Of a DNA stretch of 27,956 nucleotides, positions 13,039-18,381 are shown piece by piece (positions within the stretch are counted from its first letter, which is position 1; every line of letters starts with the position of its first letter). Location: the IMG/VR virus record IMGVR_UViG_3300030329_003190, positions 1 to 27,956 of that record. One strand, written 5' to 3'. This DNA is from a virus. The notes beneath the pieces were generated by a model that was given only the letters and a program-made list of their open reading frames with translations, searched no databases and was not told the DNA's origin. The translations under genes were made by a program, and so were the position numbers.

Positions 13039-13264
13039 ATACGTCGCGCATATCGAGTGGGAAGCTGGTGGTGGCGGCCTTGACTTCTGGATTTGGGGGA
13101 GAAAAAGATTTGATTGGATTATTGAGGACTTGCGGGAGTGTCTTGATAGGGGATTCTCAACAGCTACGGGGAGTTGCCCCAGAGCAAAAGTCGTGAGTGT
13201 CGAAAGGTGCGAGGATGGCAAACGTGAAGACGTTACTGAGTTGGCTTTTCGACGAATTAGTTAA
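13022..13264 (+). CDS. 80-aa early protein, unknown
   Basis: GAGGG lies directly before the ATG. The sequence starts with two strands (SVEYVAHIEWEAGGGGLDFWIWG) and continues with a helix (RKRFDWIIEDLRECLDRGF) and a C-terminal strand (AKVVSVERCED), which suggests a compact alpha/beta fold. It has three Cys that do not form a clear metal site. It overlaps the preceding gene and ends 21 nt before the annealing-protein gene. I do not recognise it. Confidence 0.65.
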   Translation: MNGSVEYVAHIEWEAGGGGLDFWIWGRKRFDWIIEDLRECLDRGFSTATGSCPRAKVVSVERCEDGKREDVTELAFRRIS

Positions 13265-13285
13265 AATCAAACACGGGGGAATCAA

Positions 13286-13987
13286 ATGAGTGATTTGCAA
13301 ACGGTTAAGATAAATGGCAAGGACTATGTAATAAAAACGGTTAAGATAGGTGGCAAGGACTATGTAATGGTCGACGAGAGGCTTCGCATATTTCACGAAA
13401 TCTATCCAAACGGGTCGATCGAGACCACGGTAAACATAGAAACCGAGTTTCTCACCTACCTTGCAACAAAGTCTCAAGCTCCTGTTCTTGCAGTCAGGGC
13501 GGTGGTAACCCCAGACGTGAGTGTGCCTGAGAGGTTTTTCACGGGACACGCCTACGAAGTAGAGGGGTCGACTTTTATCAATGATGGGTCGGCTCTCGAA
13601 AACTGTGAAACGTCAGCGGTCGGAAGGGCGTTGGCAATGCTTAATATCGGACTGATCGGTGACGTTGCGTCGTTTGATGAGGTGGCTAACGCACAAGCCA
13701 ATAAAGCAAAACCAATACACCATGAGCATCCAAACGGTGCGGCCCTTACTGATGAAGAATGGAAATCACAGCGAAACAATGTGGCGTTTACGGGTGGTAA
13801 GAACGCAGGCCTTGCTTGGTGCGATCTTAGCAATGATGTGGTTAAGTGGGCTTCTGAACAACATAAATCAGAAGAGAAGAAAATGATGGCACGAATGGAA
13901 ATGGACTACCGTGCTTTCACCAATTCGTCTGAGGGGGAATCAAACCCTCTGTCGGAAAGCCCGGTCGATAATGAGTTGCCATTTTAG
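13286..13987 (+). CDS. Single-strand annealing-type recombination protein with SSB-like tail
   Basis: 233 aa with GGGGGA before the ATG. The core (about 26-125) carries the pattern YVMVDERLRIFHEIYPNGSIET...FFTGHAYEVEGSTFINDGSALENCETSAVGRALAMLNIG. This is common to phage proteins annotated as Rad52/Sak-like annealing proteins or ssDNA-binding proteins. A following region (AFTGGKNAGLAWCDLSNDVVKWASEQ) resembles the small DUF3820-type motif. The protein ends D-N-E-L-P-F, like the acidic C-terminal tip of SSB that recruits replication partners. The N-terminus has a tandem duplication (TVKINGKDYVIK then TVKIGGKDYVMV). It probably promotes strand annealing in phage replication or recombination. Confidence 0.75.
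   Translation: MSDLQTVKINGKDYVIKTVKIGGKDYVMVDERLRIFHEIYPNGSIETTVNIETEFLTYLATKSQAPVLAVRAVVTPDVSVPERFFTGHAYEVEGSTFINDGSALENCETSAVGRALAMLNIGLIGDVASFDEVANAQANKAKPIHHEHPNGAALTDEEWKSQRNNVAFTGGKNAGLAWCDLSNDVVKWASEQHKSEEKKMMARMEMDYRAFTNSSEGESNPLSESPVDNELPF
13301..13372 (+). repeat. 36-bp tandem duplication in the annealing-protein gene
   Basis: Two copies start at 13301 and 13337. The first 33 bases match at 31 positions. The length is a multiple of three, so the frame is kept and residues 6-17 and 18-29 are near copies. The second copy joins smoothly to the conserved core, so the first is probably the added one. Confidence 0.9.
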
Positions 13988-14241
13988 TGGATTCGTGGCG
14001 ACGTTGGGCAGAGCAGTTCGCAATAGGGCAAAGTCGATTTTGCGATCTCTTCGGATTCAAAGAAGGAATCATCAGATCAATCGAAGTGAAGCGGACGGTG
14101 GTCGGTCAGAGACACTTGCACGACTGTCGTCCACACGAAATAATGGAAGTGGTGAGAAAGCTCAAAGACGAATTAGACCGTGTCGATTTTGCGGCTGTGG
14201 AGACCAAAACTACGGCATCACGGAAGAAGGGAAGGCCGTGA
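13987..14241 (+). CDS. Small DNA-binding-like early protein
   Basis: 84 aa from a GTG that shares its G with the preceding TAG. The sequence is helical, with a possible helix-turn-helix in the first half (FAIGQSRFCDLFGFKEGIIRSIEV). A long charged helix follows (PHEIMEVVRKLKDELDRVD), and the tail is basic, ending K-K-G-R-P, which resembles part of an AT-hook. It sits between the annealing protein and the replication initiator, so a replication or regulatory role is likely. No family is recognised. Confidence 0.6.
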   Translation: MDSWRRWAEQFAIGQSRFCDLFGFKEGIIRSIEVKRTVVGQRHLHDCRPHEIMEVVRKLKDELDRVDFAAVETKTTASRKKGRP

Positions 14242-14257
14242 AGCGTGAGGGGGGAAG

Positions 14258-15130
14258 ATGGATAGAGGTTGGATAAGCCTTCACCGAAAGTTGAAAGAAC
14301 ATTGGATTTGGGAGAAGCCTGAATATGTCCGAGCGTGGATTGACCTTCTTTTTAGGGCAAGTCATAAAGACACAAAAATGCTTTTTGATGGCAAATTTAT
14401 CCTTGTTGGCAGGGGTGAATTTATTACATCACAAGAGGGTCTTGCGTTGGAATGGGGGTGGTCAAGAGGAAAGGTAAATCGGTTTCTCCATTTGTTAGAA
14501 AAAGATTCAATGATCGTTCTAAAAACGGGACACAAGGCGACACACGTAACTATCTGTAATTACAGCACTTATCAGAATATGCGGACATCAAACGAACATC
14601 AAACGGACATCAAACGAACATCAAACGAACATCAAACGGACACAATCAATAATGGGAATAAGGGAAATAATGGGAATAAGGGGGGAGAGCCACCCCTTCA
14701 GTACCCTGTACTAAAATTCTGGAAAATGTTTAACAACTGGGAAGAGAAGAGAAATCTATTACCACAGGAAACGCCGAACAGGGTAGAGCGTCAGTTGATG
14801 GTTCGAGCGTTGGAGCAGTTCCCTTTGGAGGTCTGGAAGCCTTTCATTGATGAGATGCACAGGCGAGGCGACCAAAAACAGCTCAAATGGTTTGTTGACG
14901 GAGACTTCAGGCGATATGACCCAAAAAGGCCCATGAGGAACGGTAAGCAGGGCGAGTCTTTGGAACTAACTTACACATTTCGATGCTTGAATCACCCCGA
15001 GAGGAAAACTAAGAATGAAAGCAGAGCTTTCTATAAACTTTGCCCAGACTGCAACGAGCGATTGGTGCAAGTTGATTCACGGGTAAAGAGGCCCAAAACC
15101 TTGCTTTCACCAATTCGTCAAGGCCCATGA
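14258..15130 (+). CDS. Replication initiator (winged-helix, DnaD/lambda O-like) containing the origin
   Basis: 290 aa with GAGGGGGG before the ATG. Residues 1-105 match the phage replisome-organiser type of winged helix: GWISLHRKLKEHWIWEKPEYVRAWIDLLFRASH, then GEFITSQEGLALEWGWSRGKVNRFLHLLEKDSMI. A low-complexity linker (110-143: RTSNEHQTD repeats and NNGNKG repeats) is the coding image of DNA iterons. The C-terminal part is helical (FWKMFNNWEEKR...ALEQFPLEVWKPFIDEMHRR) and ends with a zinc-ribbon-like C-x3-H...C-x2-C (FRCLNHPERK...YKLCPDCNERL). As with lambda O, the protein would bind repeats inside its own gene and recruit the host helicase. The last 12 codons are built from short repeated segments. 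Confidence 0.82.
   Translation: MDRGWISLHRKLKEHWIWEKPEYVRAWIDLLFRASHKDTKMLFDGKFILVGRGEFITSQEGLALEWGWSRGKVNRFLHLLEKDSMIVLKTGHKATHVTICNYSTYQNMRTSNEHQTDIKRTSNEHQTDTINNGNKGNNGNKGGEPPLQYPVLKFWKMFNNWEEKRNLLPQETPNRVERQLMVRALEQFPLEVWKPFIDEMHRRGDQKQLKWFVDGDFRRYDPKRPMRNGKQGESLELTYTFRCLNHPERKTKNESRAFYKLCPDCNERLVQVDSRVKRPKTLLSPIRQGP
14585..14682 (+). repeat. Iterons and AT-rich repeat: putative replication origin
   Basis: Five tandem 11-bp units, ACATCAAACG followed by A or G, run from 14585 to 14639, one helical turn apart. Two copies of AATAATGGGAATAAGGG follow (14648-14664 and 14666-14682, period 18), a likely unwinding region. Initiator-binding repeats next to AT-rich repeats inside the initiator gene are the hallmark of the lambda-type origin. 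The 11-bp period shifts the reading frame, so the protein repeat appears every 33 bp. This argues that the DNA sequence, not the peptide, is under selection. Confidence 0.82.
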
Positions 15131-15138
15131 GGAACGGT
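15102..15138 (+). repeat. Two abutting copied segments at the end of the initiator gene
   Basis: Bases 15102-15119 are identical to 13912-13929 in the annealing-protein gene (18 bp). The directly adjoining bases 15120-15138 are identical to 14926-14944 earlier in the same initiator gene (19 bp). The two copies touch without a gap. They are read in different frames from their sources and supply the stop codon of the initiator. Confidence 0.85.
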
Positions 15139-15156
15139 TAAGTTGGAGGATTCCGC

Positions 15157-15384
15157 ATGATTCGGCGTTGCCCGACCCACAACGATCAAAGAACTGACTG
15201 TGGGGTTTGTTATCCCCCGGTCAATGAGTACGACTGGACCACAGGGAGCAGAGACAGATACAGGTTTCACTTACAATCCTTCAAGGATCCCACAGAAGAG
15301 AAAGAAGAAGAATCTGACCACCGTGACAGTTATGACAGCGACACATCCAAGCTTCAAATAGGAGAGGTTTGCGGACTTGAGTGA
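15157..15384 (+). CDS. Small zinc-finger-like early protein carrying a tail-fibre fragment
   Basis: 75 aa with TTGGAGG before the ATG. The N-terminus has C5-x2-H8-x6-C15-x2-C18 (CPTH...CGVC), a likely zinc site. Residues 26-43 are encoded by a 53-bp stretch that matches the tail-fibre gene at 26632-26684 at 50 of 53 positions, but in another frame. The remainder is very acidic and Ser-rich (EEKEEESDHRDSYDSD). The mix of a zinc site, a borrowed segment and a low-complexity tail suggests a recently rebuilt gene. It overlaps the DUF3310 gene by 8 nt. Confidence 0.6.
   Translation: MIRRCPTHNDQRTDCGVCYPPVNEYDWTTGSRDRYRFHLQSFKDPTEEKEEESDHRDSYDSDTSKLQIGEVCGLE
15233..15285 (+). repeat. 53-bp segment copied from the tail-fibre gene
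   Basis: This stretch aligns without gaps to 26632-26684 with three differences (at 15239, 15250 and 15265). The fibre copy encodes a motif typical of such fibres (TGSQGAETDTGFTYNPSS). Here it is read in another frame, so the fibre is the likely source. Confidence 0.92.
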
Positions 15385-15583
15385 CGATCCAATCAATCCA
15401 GACTATTATAGGCGGGGGATCGAAGTGACAAAGTTCATCCTAAGTTGGGAACTGGACTTTTGCGAAGGGAACATTGTGAAGTATCTCTGCCGATGGCAGG
15501 AGAAGAATGGGATTGAAGACTTGAAGAAGGCTAAAAAATATCTCGAACTCCTGATCGAAGACACCTTAAAACGTAAACAATAA
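15377..15583 (+). CDS. DUF3310 family protein
   Basis: 68 aa from a TTG start with GGAGAGG (15361-15367) at good distance. The sequence matches the DUF3310 pattern well: DPINPDYYRRGIEVTKFILSWELDFCEGNIVKYLCRWQEKNGIEDLKKAKKYLELLI. This family of small phage and prophage proteins is sometimes annotated as a nucleotide-kinase-like or SaV-like protein, but its biochemical role is not established. The protein would be cytoplasmic, and its position in the early block fits nucleotide metabolism or replication. Confidence 0.9.
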   Translation: MSDDPINPDYYRRGIEVTKFILSWELDFCEGNIVKYLCRWQEKNGIEDLKKAKKYLELLIEDTLKRKQ

Positions 15584-15599
15584 CAAACGGGAGACAATA

Positions 15600-15791
15600 G
15601 TGACGAAAATCAACACCTATGTGGACTCAAACAACGAGATGGGTTTGCGGCTTATGCTTAGTCTTGGGCTGAAAGAGCTTAAAGACAAGCAGTTTAATTA
15701 TGATTTAATCAAGCAAGCAGAAGAAGAGCATGACAGGCTTCACAATGTTTGCAACGCGAAGAACAAGAATGAAGAAAGCTGTAGCGTATAA
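15600..15791 (+). CDS. Small helical early protein, unknown
   Basis: 63 aa from a GTG start with CGGGAG (15587-15592). It is almost wholly helical and charged (NEMGLRLMLSLGLKELKDKQFNYDLIKQAEEEHDRLHNVC). Two Cys near the end are not arranged as a metal site. The gene overlaps the start of the next one. No family is recognised. Confidence 0.65.
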   Translation: MTKINTYVDSNNEMGLRLMLSLGLKELKDKQFNYDLIKQAEEEHDRLHNVCNAKNKNEESCSV

Positions 15792-16101
15792 GTTAAAAGA
15801 GGCCGCATCAAAAGTGGCGCGAGGGTATTCCCGAAGCGACAGGGATCACAACTATTCTAATGAGAGTTTTGAGGTGCAAAAAATAGTTCCACATTCCGAA
15901 CAGACGGCAACGGTTGTCTATCTTAAAAGCTCTGGCAAAATGGCGGCGGCTTTCTTCTATTTTGTATCCGCGAAAGATGACTGGCGTTATTGGTTTCCAA
16001 CGGATTCACACATTGCAGGAATGGAAGGGTTTAGGGGTATCAAGGAAAGAGTGGAACACGAGAACTTTGACAAGAATTTCGATTTTGTTGCACGACCTTA
16101 G
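15769..16101 (+). CDS. Early alpha/beta protein, unknown
   Basis: 110 aa from the ATG inside the end of the preceding gene. An in-frame ATG at 15730 would add 13 residues (MTGFTMFATRRTR) that look like a shadow of that gene. The N-terminus is a helix (KKAVAYKLKEAASKVARGY). A strand pair follows (QTATVVYLKSSGKMAAAFFYFVS), then an aromatic segment (DDWRYWFPTDSHIAGMEGF). The stop coincides with the start of a long hairpin. Function unknown. Confidence 0.65.
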   Translation: MKKAVAYKLKEAASKVARGYSRSDRDHNYSNESFEVQKIVPHSEQTATVVYLKSSGKMAAAFFYFVSAKDDWRYWFPTDSHIAGMEGFRGIKERVEHENFDKNFDFVARP

Positions 16102-16164
16102 GGCGCAGAGAGGCCACACATCTTACTGGTATCCCTTACCTCAAAACAATGGCTTCTCTGCCCC
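16101..16164 (+). other. Long imperfect hairpin after the 15769 gene
   Basis: Bases 16101-16116 (GGGCGCAGAGAGGCCA) pair with 16150-16164 (TGGCTTCTCTGCCCC) with one bulge and one G-U. The 33-nt loop contains a smaller GGTA/TACC hairpin. The next bases are TTTATATTT, so it may act as a terminator. The remaining gap to 16249 holds a possible promoter (TTGCAT at 16172 and TAAATT at 16196, 18 nt apart) and nothing else I can support. Confidence 0.45.
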
Positions 16165-16249
16165 TTTATATTTGCATGCTCCCTCTACTGCATGGTAAAT
16201 TCACTAATAACGAGAGATAAAAGTTTATACAATTCTACGAGATCAAAAG

Positions 16250-16450
16250 ATGTCGACTAACAATCACCAGACTCAGCCACAGAGAAAACAAGTGAAACAA
16301 AGAGTTAGTGCGATGTATGTCTGCCCGGAATGTAATCGGGTTTACAACGATCCAATGACTATTGATTATACGCCAAAGCAGGACTTCTACCCGGGCTTTC
16401 CGACGATTGGAAAACCTCGAAAGACTTGTGATGAATGCGCTGATGAATAA
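16250..16450 (+). CDS. Small zinc-ribbon protein
   Basis: 66 aa. C25-x2-C28 (VCPECNRVY) and C60-x2-C63 (TCDECADE) form a four-Cys zinc site, with a Pro/Tyr-rich loop between (IDYTPKQDFYPGFPTIGKPRK). The first 20 residues are Gln/Lys-rich and disordered-looking. The ATG has no clear ribosome binding site; an internal ATG at 16313, just before the first Cys pair, is an alternative start. Zinc ribbons of this kind in early phage regions often bind nucleic acid or host proteins, but no specific role can be given. Confidence 0.6.
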   Translation: MSTNNHQTQPQRKQVKQRVSAMYVCPECNRVYNDPMTIDYTPKQDFYPGFPTIGKPRKTCDECADE

Positions 16451-16610
16451 CAGAGGCAGTATACAGAAAAAACATCCCGGTCCGATTAGAAAGAGATATA
16501 AGTGGCCCTACAAAGACATAGACGACCCCAAGTATATCAAAGAACGTGACGAGTTCTTTGCCTTAAATGGCAACGGATGGTGGGTTTACAACAAATCAAG
16601 AAATCTTTAG
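16443..16610 (+). CDS. Small basic protein, unknown
   Basis: 55 aa from the ATG overlapping the previous stop (ATGAATAA). The start could also be 12 nt upstream. It is basic at the N-terminus (GSIQKKHPGPIRKRYKWPYKD) and ends with an aromatic cluster (FFALNGNGWWVYNKS). No membrane segment or Cys pair is seen. It is the last gene before a long non-coding stretch. I do not recognise a family. Confidence 0.55.
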   Translation: MNNRGSIQKKHPGPIRKRYKWPYKDIDDPKYIKERDEFFALNGNGWWVYNKSRNL

Positions 16611-16927
16611 TTTTGGGCTTGGTTGACCTTAATTGATACACGAGTCGCAGGTCAGTGAATTAACATCTACGCCAAGCCCATTATATTCTATAACTAAACA
16701 GAGTCCGATAATCTTCCATAACCATCCAAATACTCACTACCTGAGGACTACCGTACTCCTACCGTAACAGTACAGTCCAATAGAATAGAAAAGAATAAAA
16801 CAGAAAAGAAAGTAGTAGAAGAAGCCACTGCTACCACTTCATCTCATATTCTTTAACTAAACAGAAGGATTGATTGATCTTGTGAGACAATTAGTGAGTA
16901 TTTGGAAGGAGGAAAGAGAGTGTATGA
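16611..16927 (+). other. 317-nt non-coding region with hairpins and a direct repeat
   Basis: No convincing gene lies here. What can be seen: a folded element at 16614-16680 (listed separately); two direct copies of a 20-bp sequence at 16683-16702 and 16846-16865 that differ at one base (core TAACTAAACAGA); a hairpin at 16745-16778 made of GGACT...GTACT pairing with AGTAC...AGTCC; a purine-rich stretch (16786-16825); and a strong AAGGAGG at 16906-16912. The direct repeats hold TATTCT and TATAAC, which are possible -10 boxes. The region probably carries promoters or regulatory RNA for the nuclease and terminase genes. Confidence 0.55.
16614..16680 (+). ncRNA. Compact folded element (9-bp outer stem with possible pseudoknot)
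   Basis: TGGGCTTGG (16614-16622) pairs perfectly with CCAAGCCCA (16672-16680). Directly inside, TTGACCT (16623-16629) pairs with AGGTCAG (16649-16655). The next bases, TAATT (16630-16634), can pair with AATTA (16658-16662) outside that helix, giving an H-type pseudoknot inside a closing stem. At 67 nt with an 8-9-bp acceptor-like stem it recalls a tRNA outline, but there is no T-arm GGTTC, no CCA and no normal anticodon arm, so I do not call it a tRNA. Confidence 0.45.
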
Positions 16928-17275
16928 CTGAACATTAACGAAAAAGGAAAACGTGGCGAAAGGGAAGTCGCCAAGATAATCAACAAAACCCTCGGGGCCA
17001 ACTGTCGAAGGACACCGAACTCAGGAGGGTTGTCTTTTAAGGGTGATATTATAGACATTGACATTGACAGCCATCTGTATAATTACCATTTTGAAATAAA
17101 GAACACCAAAAGCCTTGTTCTTCCCAAGTGGATCAAACAGGCTGAAGGTGATTGCCCTGTCACAAAGATTCCACTTCTAATCTATAAGCACAAGGGCGAA
17201 TGGCGAGTCGATATGAGATTGAACGATTGGTTGGGAGATCAGCTGACGATACAGGAATTGCTTAAGAACAAATAA
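16928..17275 (+). CDS. PD-(D/E)XK nuclease, Holliday-junction-resolvase-like
   Basis: About 115 aa. The opening NEKGKRGEREVAKIINKTLGANCRRTPNSGG, then FKGDIID and HFEIKNTKS, are the motifs of archaeal Hjc-type and phage PD-(D/E)XK nucleases: Glu11 (or Glu13), Asp40, Glu56 and Lys58 counted from the CTG. The enzyme probably cleaves branched DNA before packaging. No ATG, GTG or TTG occurs before the conserved Glu. The frame opens after a TGA at 16925, and CTG at 16928 gives (M)NINEKGKRGERE. An ATG at 16924 is one base out of frame, 11 nt after AAGGAGG, so a one-base insertion is the other explanation. TTG at 17030 would delete the first motif. Confidence 0.78.
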   Translation: MNINEKGKRGEREVAKIINKTLGANCRRTPNSGGLSFKGDIIDIDIDSHLYNYHFEIKNTKSLVLPKWIKQAEGDCPVTKIPLLIYKHKGEWRVDMRLNDWLGDQLTIQELLKNK

Positions 17276-17298
17276 CCTCTATCTTGCGGGAGATATAG

Positions 17299-17505
17299 AT
17301 GCGGAACACAAACAAACCACCCTATGCGGGTACGGAGATTCCTTACGCTCCAAAGAAACCACCTACAAAGAAGCAGGTCGAGGTTTTGATCTTGCGTTGT
17401 TGGGGATTGACTCAAGAAAAGATTGCCGAGAAAATGGGTATTTCAAGAAGCACAGTACAAAAAAGAATAATGGCTTTACGAAAAAAGGGGATTGACGTGC
17501 CATAA
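17299..17505 (+). CDS. Helix-turn-helix regulator (sigma region 4/LuxR-like)
   Basis: 68 aa with GCGGGAG before the ATG. After a Pro-rich N-terminus, residues about 25-62 (KQVEVLILRCWGLTQEKIAEKMGISRSTVQKRIMALRKKG) form a tetra-helical helix-turn-helix of the sigma-70 region 4 or LuxR type. The pattern GLTQEKIAEKMGISRSTVQ is the turn and recognition helix. It lacks other sigma domains, so it is more likely a DNA-binding regulator, possibly of the late genes that start downstream at the terminase. It could also be a terminase-like DNA recognition factor. Confidence 0.8.
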   Translation: MRNTNKPPYAGTEIPYAPKKPPTKKQVEVLILRCWGLTQEKIAEKMGISRSTVQKRIMALRKKGIDVP

Positions 17506-17604
17506 CTACATCAAAGCCAGAACTTTTATCTCTCTATTTTAAGAGACTTACGAGAATTCCCCCTCTCTAAACTACATCATTTTTCACAATAGGCAAGAGA
17601 GAAG

Positions 17605-17886
17605 ATGCCTAAACCTATTGAAGATATGAGCATTGAAGAACTCCAGATCACCTATGGAGTTTCTCGTCCCAAAGCCAAACAGATTCACAAAGTCTACTGT
17701 AAATATCCAACGGACGCAACCGATGGCGATTCCATTGTTACATTGGCTATGGTATCGGCTGGGTCGGATTATCAGAGTGAACATGGTGAAGATTTTTTCG
17801 AGATGGGGGATAGAATTGATCTTCCTGATGGATGCCTTGAGAATTTACCAGACGAAGCCGAAGAAGAATGGTGGATGGTAATATAG
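17605..17886 (+). CDS. Early protein sharing a 32-bp segment with a tail gene
   Basis: 93 aa. The N-terminal 35 residues are helical (PIEDMSIEELQITYGVSRPKAKQIHKVY). Residues 38-47 (ATDGDSIVTL) are encoded by the exact 32-bp repeat found in the tail gene at 11503, in the same phase. The C-terminus is very acidic (DLPDGCLENLPDEAEEEWW). The 100 nt before it (17506-17604) hold two copies of AACTACATCA and a small TCTCT/AGAGA hairpin, with GAGAGAAG at the ribosome site. I cannot assign a function. Confidence 0.65.
   Translation: MPKPIEDMSIEELQITYGVSRPKAKQIHKVYCKYPTDATDGDSIVTLAMVSAGSDYQSEHGEDFFEMGDRIDLPDGCLENLPDEAEEEWWMVI
17715..17746 (+). repeat. 32-bp exact repeat, early-gene copy
   Basis: Identical to 11503-11534 in the tail gene, in the same reading phase. 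The flanking bases differ on both sides. It lies 6.2 kb from the other copy. Confidence 0.9.
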
Positions 17887-18056
17887 AACAAGAAGGAACT
17901 GTGTTGAATGTTGAACTGGTTGGCATTAAGAATCTCAAGACTACTCATAATTGGCGATTGGAGTTTGATGTGTATGAGATTGATTCAAAGAAGGTCGCAG
18001 AATTAGTGGGACAAATCGAGAAAGCCTTTGTAATGGCTTTAGTGGAGAATGAGTGA
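17868..18056 (+). CDS. 62-aa protein before the terminase
   Basis: The ATG lies inside the end of the preceding gene. GTG at 17901 or TTG at 17904, just after AGAAGGA, are alternative starts. The sequence reads as strands followed by a helix (LNVELVGIKNLKTTHNWRLEFDVYEIDSKKVAELVGQIEKAFVMALV). A short alpha/beta protein of this type is often found near phage replication or terminase genes, with no known role. It overlaps the small-terminase gene by 8 nt. Confidence 0.65.
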   Translation: MVDGNIEQEGTVLNVELVGIKNLKTTHNWRLEFDVYEIDSKKVAELVGQIEKAFVMALVENE

Positions 18057-18381
18057 TTCTGCTGAAAAACAGCAAGGAAACAGCACTAAAGTTGTTGGCA
18101 GACCATTCAAGAAGGGTGTGTCTGGCAATCCCAATGGGCGACCAAAGAAGGGAACAGCTATTGCCGACATTCTTAATGCAAGGGGGGATGAAGTAGATGA
18201 TAATGGACTTACTAACAGAGAGATCATGCTACATAAAGTATATGACAAGGCAGTGAAGCATACCGATAGATGGGCGGTTCAATTCATAGCGGACAGGACG
18301 GAGGGCAGGGCGATAGAGCGAAGCGTAGTTTCTGATGAGTGGAAAGAACTCGTAACGGAACTCCATAAGCCTGAAAGCTGA
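18049..18381 (+). CDS. Small terminase subunit-like protein (DUF5681)
   Basis: 110 aa. The N-terminal motif GRPFKKGVSGNPNGRPKKG is the DUF5681 signature, seen in proteins directly upstream of phage large terminases. The rest is helical (NREIMLHKVYDKAVKHTDRWAVQFIADRTEGRAIERSV). Gene order supports a DNA-recognition role in packaging; the family itself has no confirmed biochemistry. The ATG overlaps the previous gene. Its stop TGA at 18379-18381 lies inside the large terminase frame, and a +1 shift there would fuse the two proteins. Confidence 0.8.
   Translation: MSDSAEKQQGNSTKVVGRPFKKGVSGNPNGRPKKGTAIADILNARGDEVDDNGLTNREIMLHKVYDKAVKHTDRWAVQFIADRTEGRAIERSVVSDEWKELVTELHKPES

Noticed and set aside
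13911-14276. 121-aa ORF overlapping the annealing-protein and 13987 genes
   Set aside because: It is in a shifted frame relative to both genes, Arg-rich as a shadow frame would be, and has no ribosome binding site.
14585-14639. Possible CRISPR array
   Set aside because: The 11-bp units are directly tandem with no spacers and lie in a coding gene; iterons fit better.
16614-16680. Possible tRNA
   Set aside because: It has an acceptor-like stem, but no T-arm consensus, no normal anticodon arm and no CCA.
11503-17746. Diversity-generating retroelement explanation for the 32-bp repeat
   Set aside because: No reverse transcriptase gene is seen, and the two copies show no adenine-specific differences.
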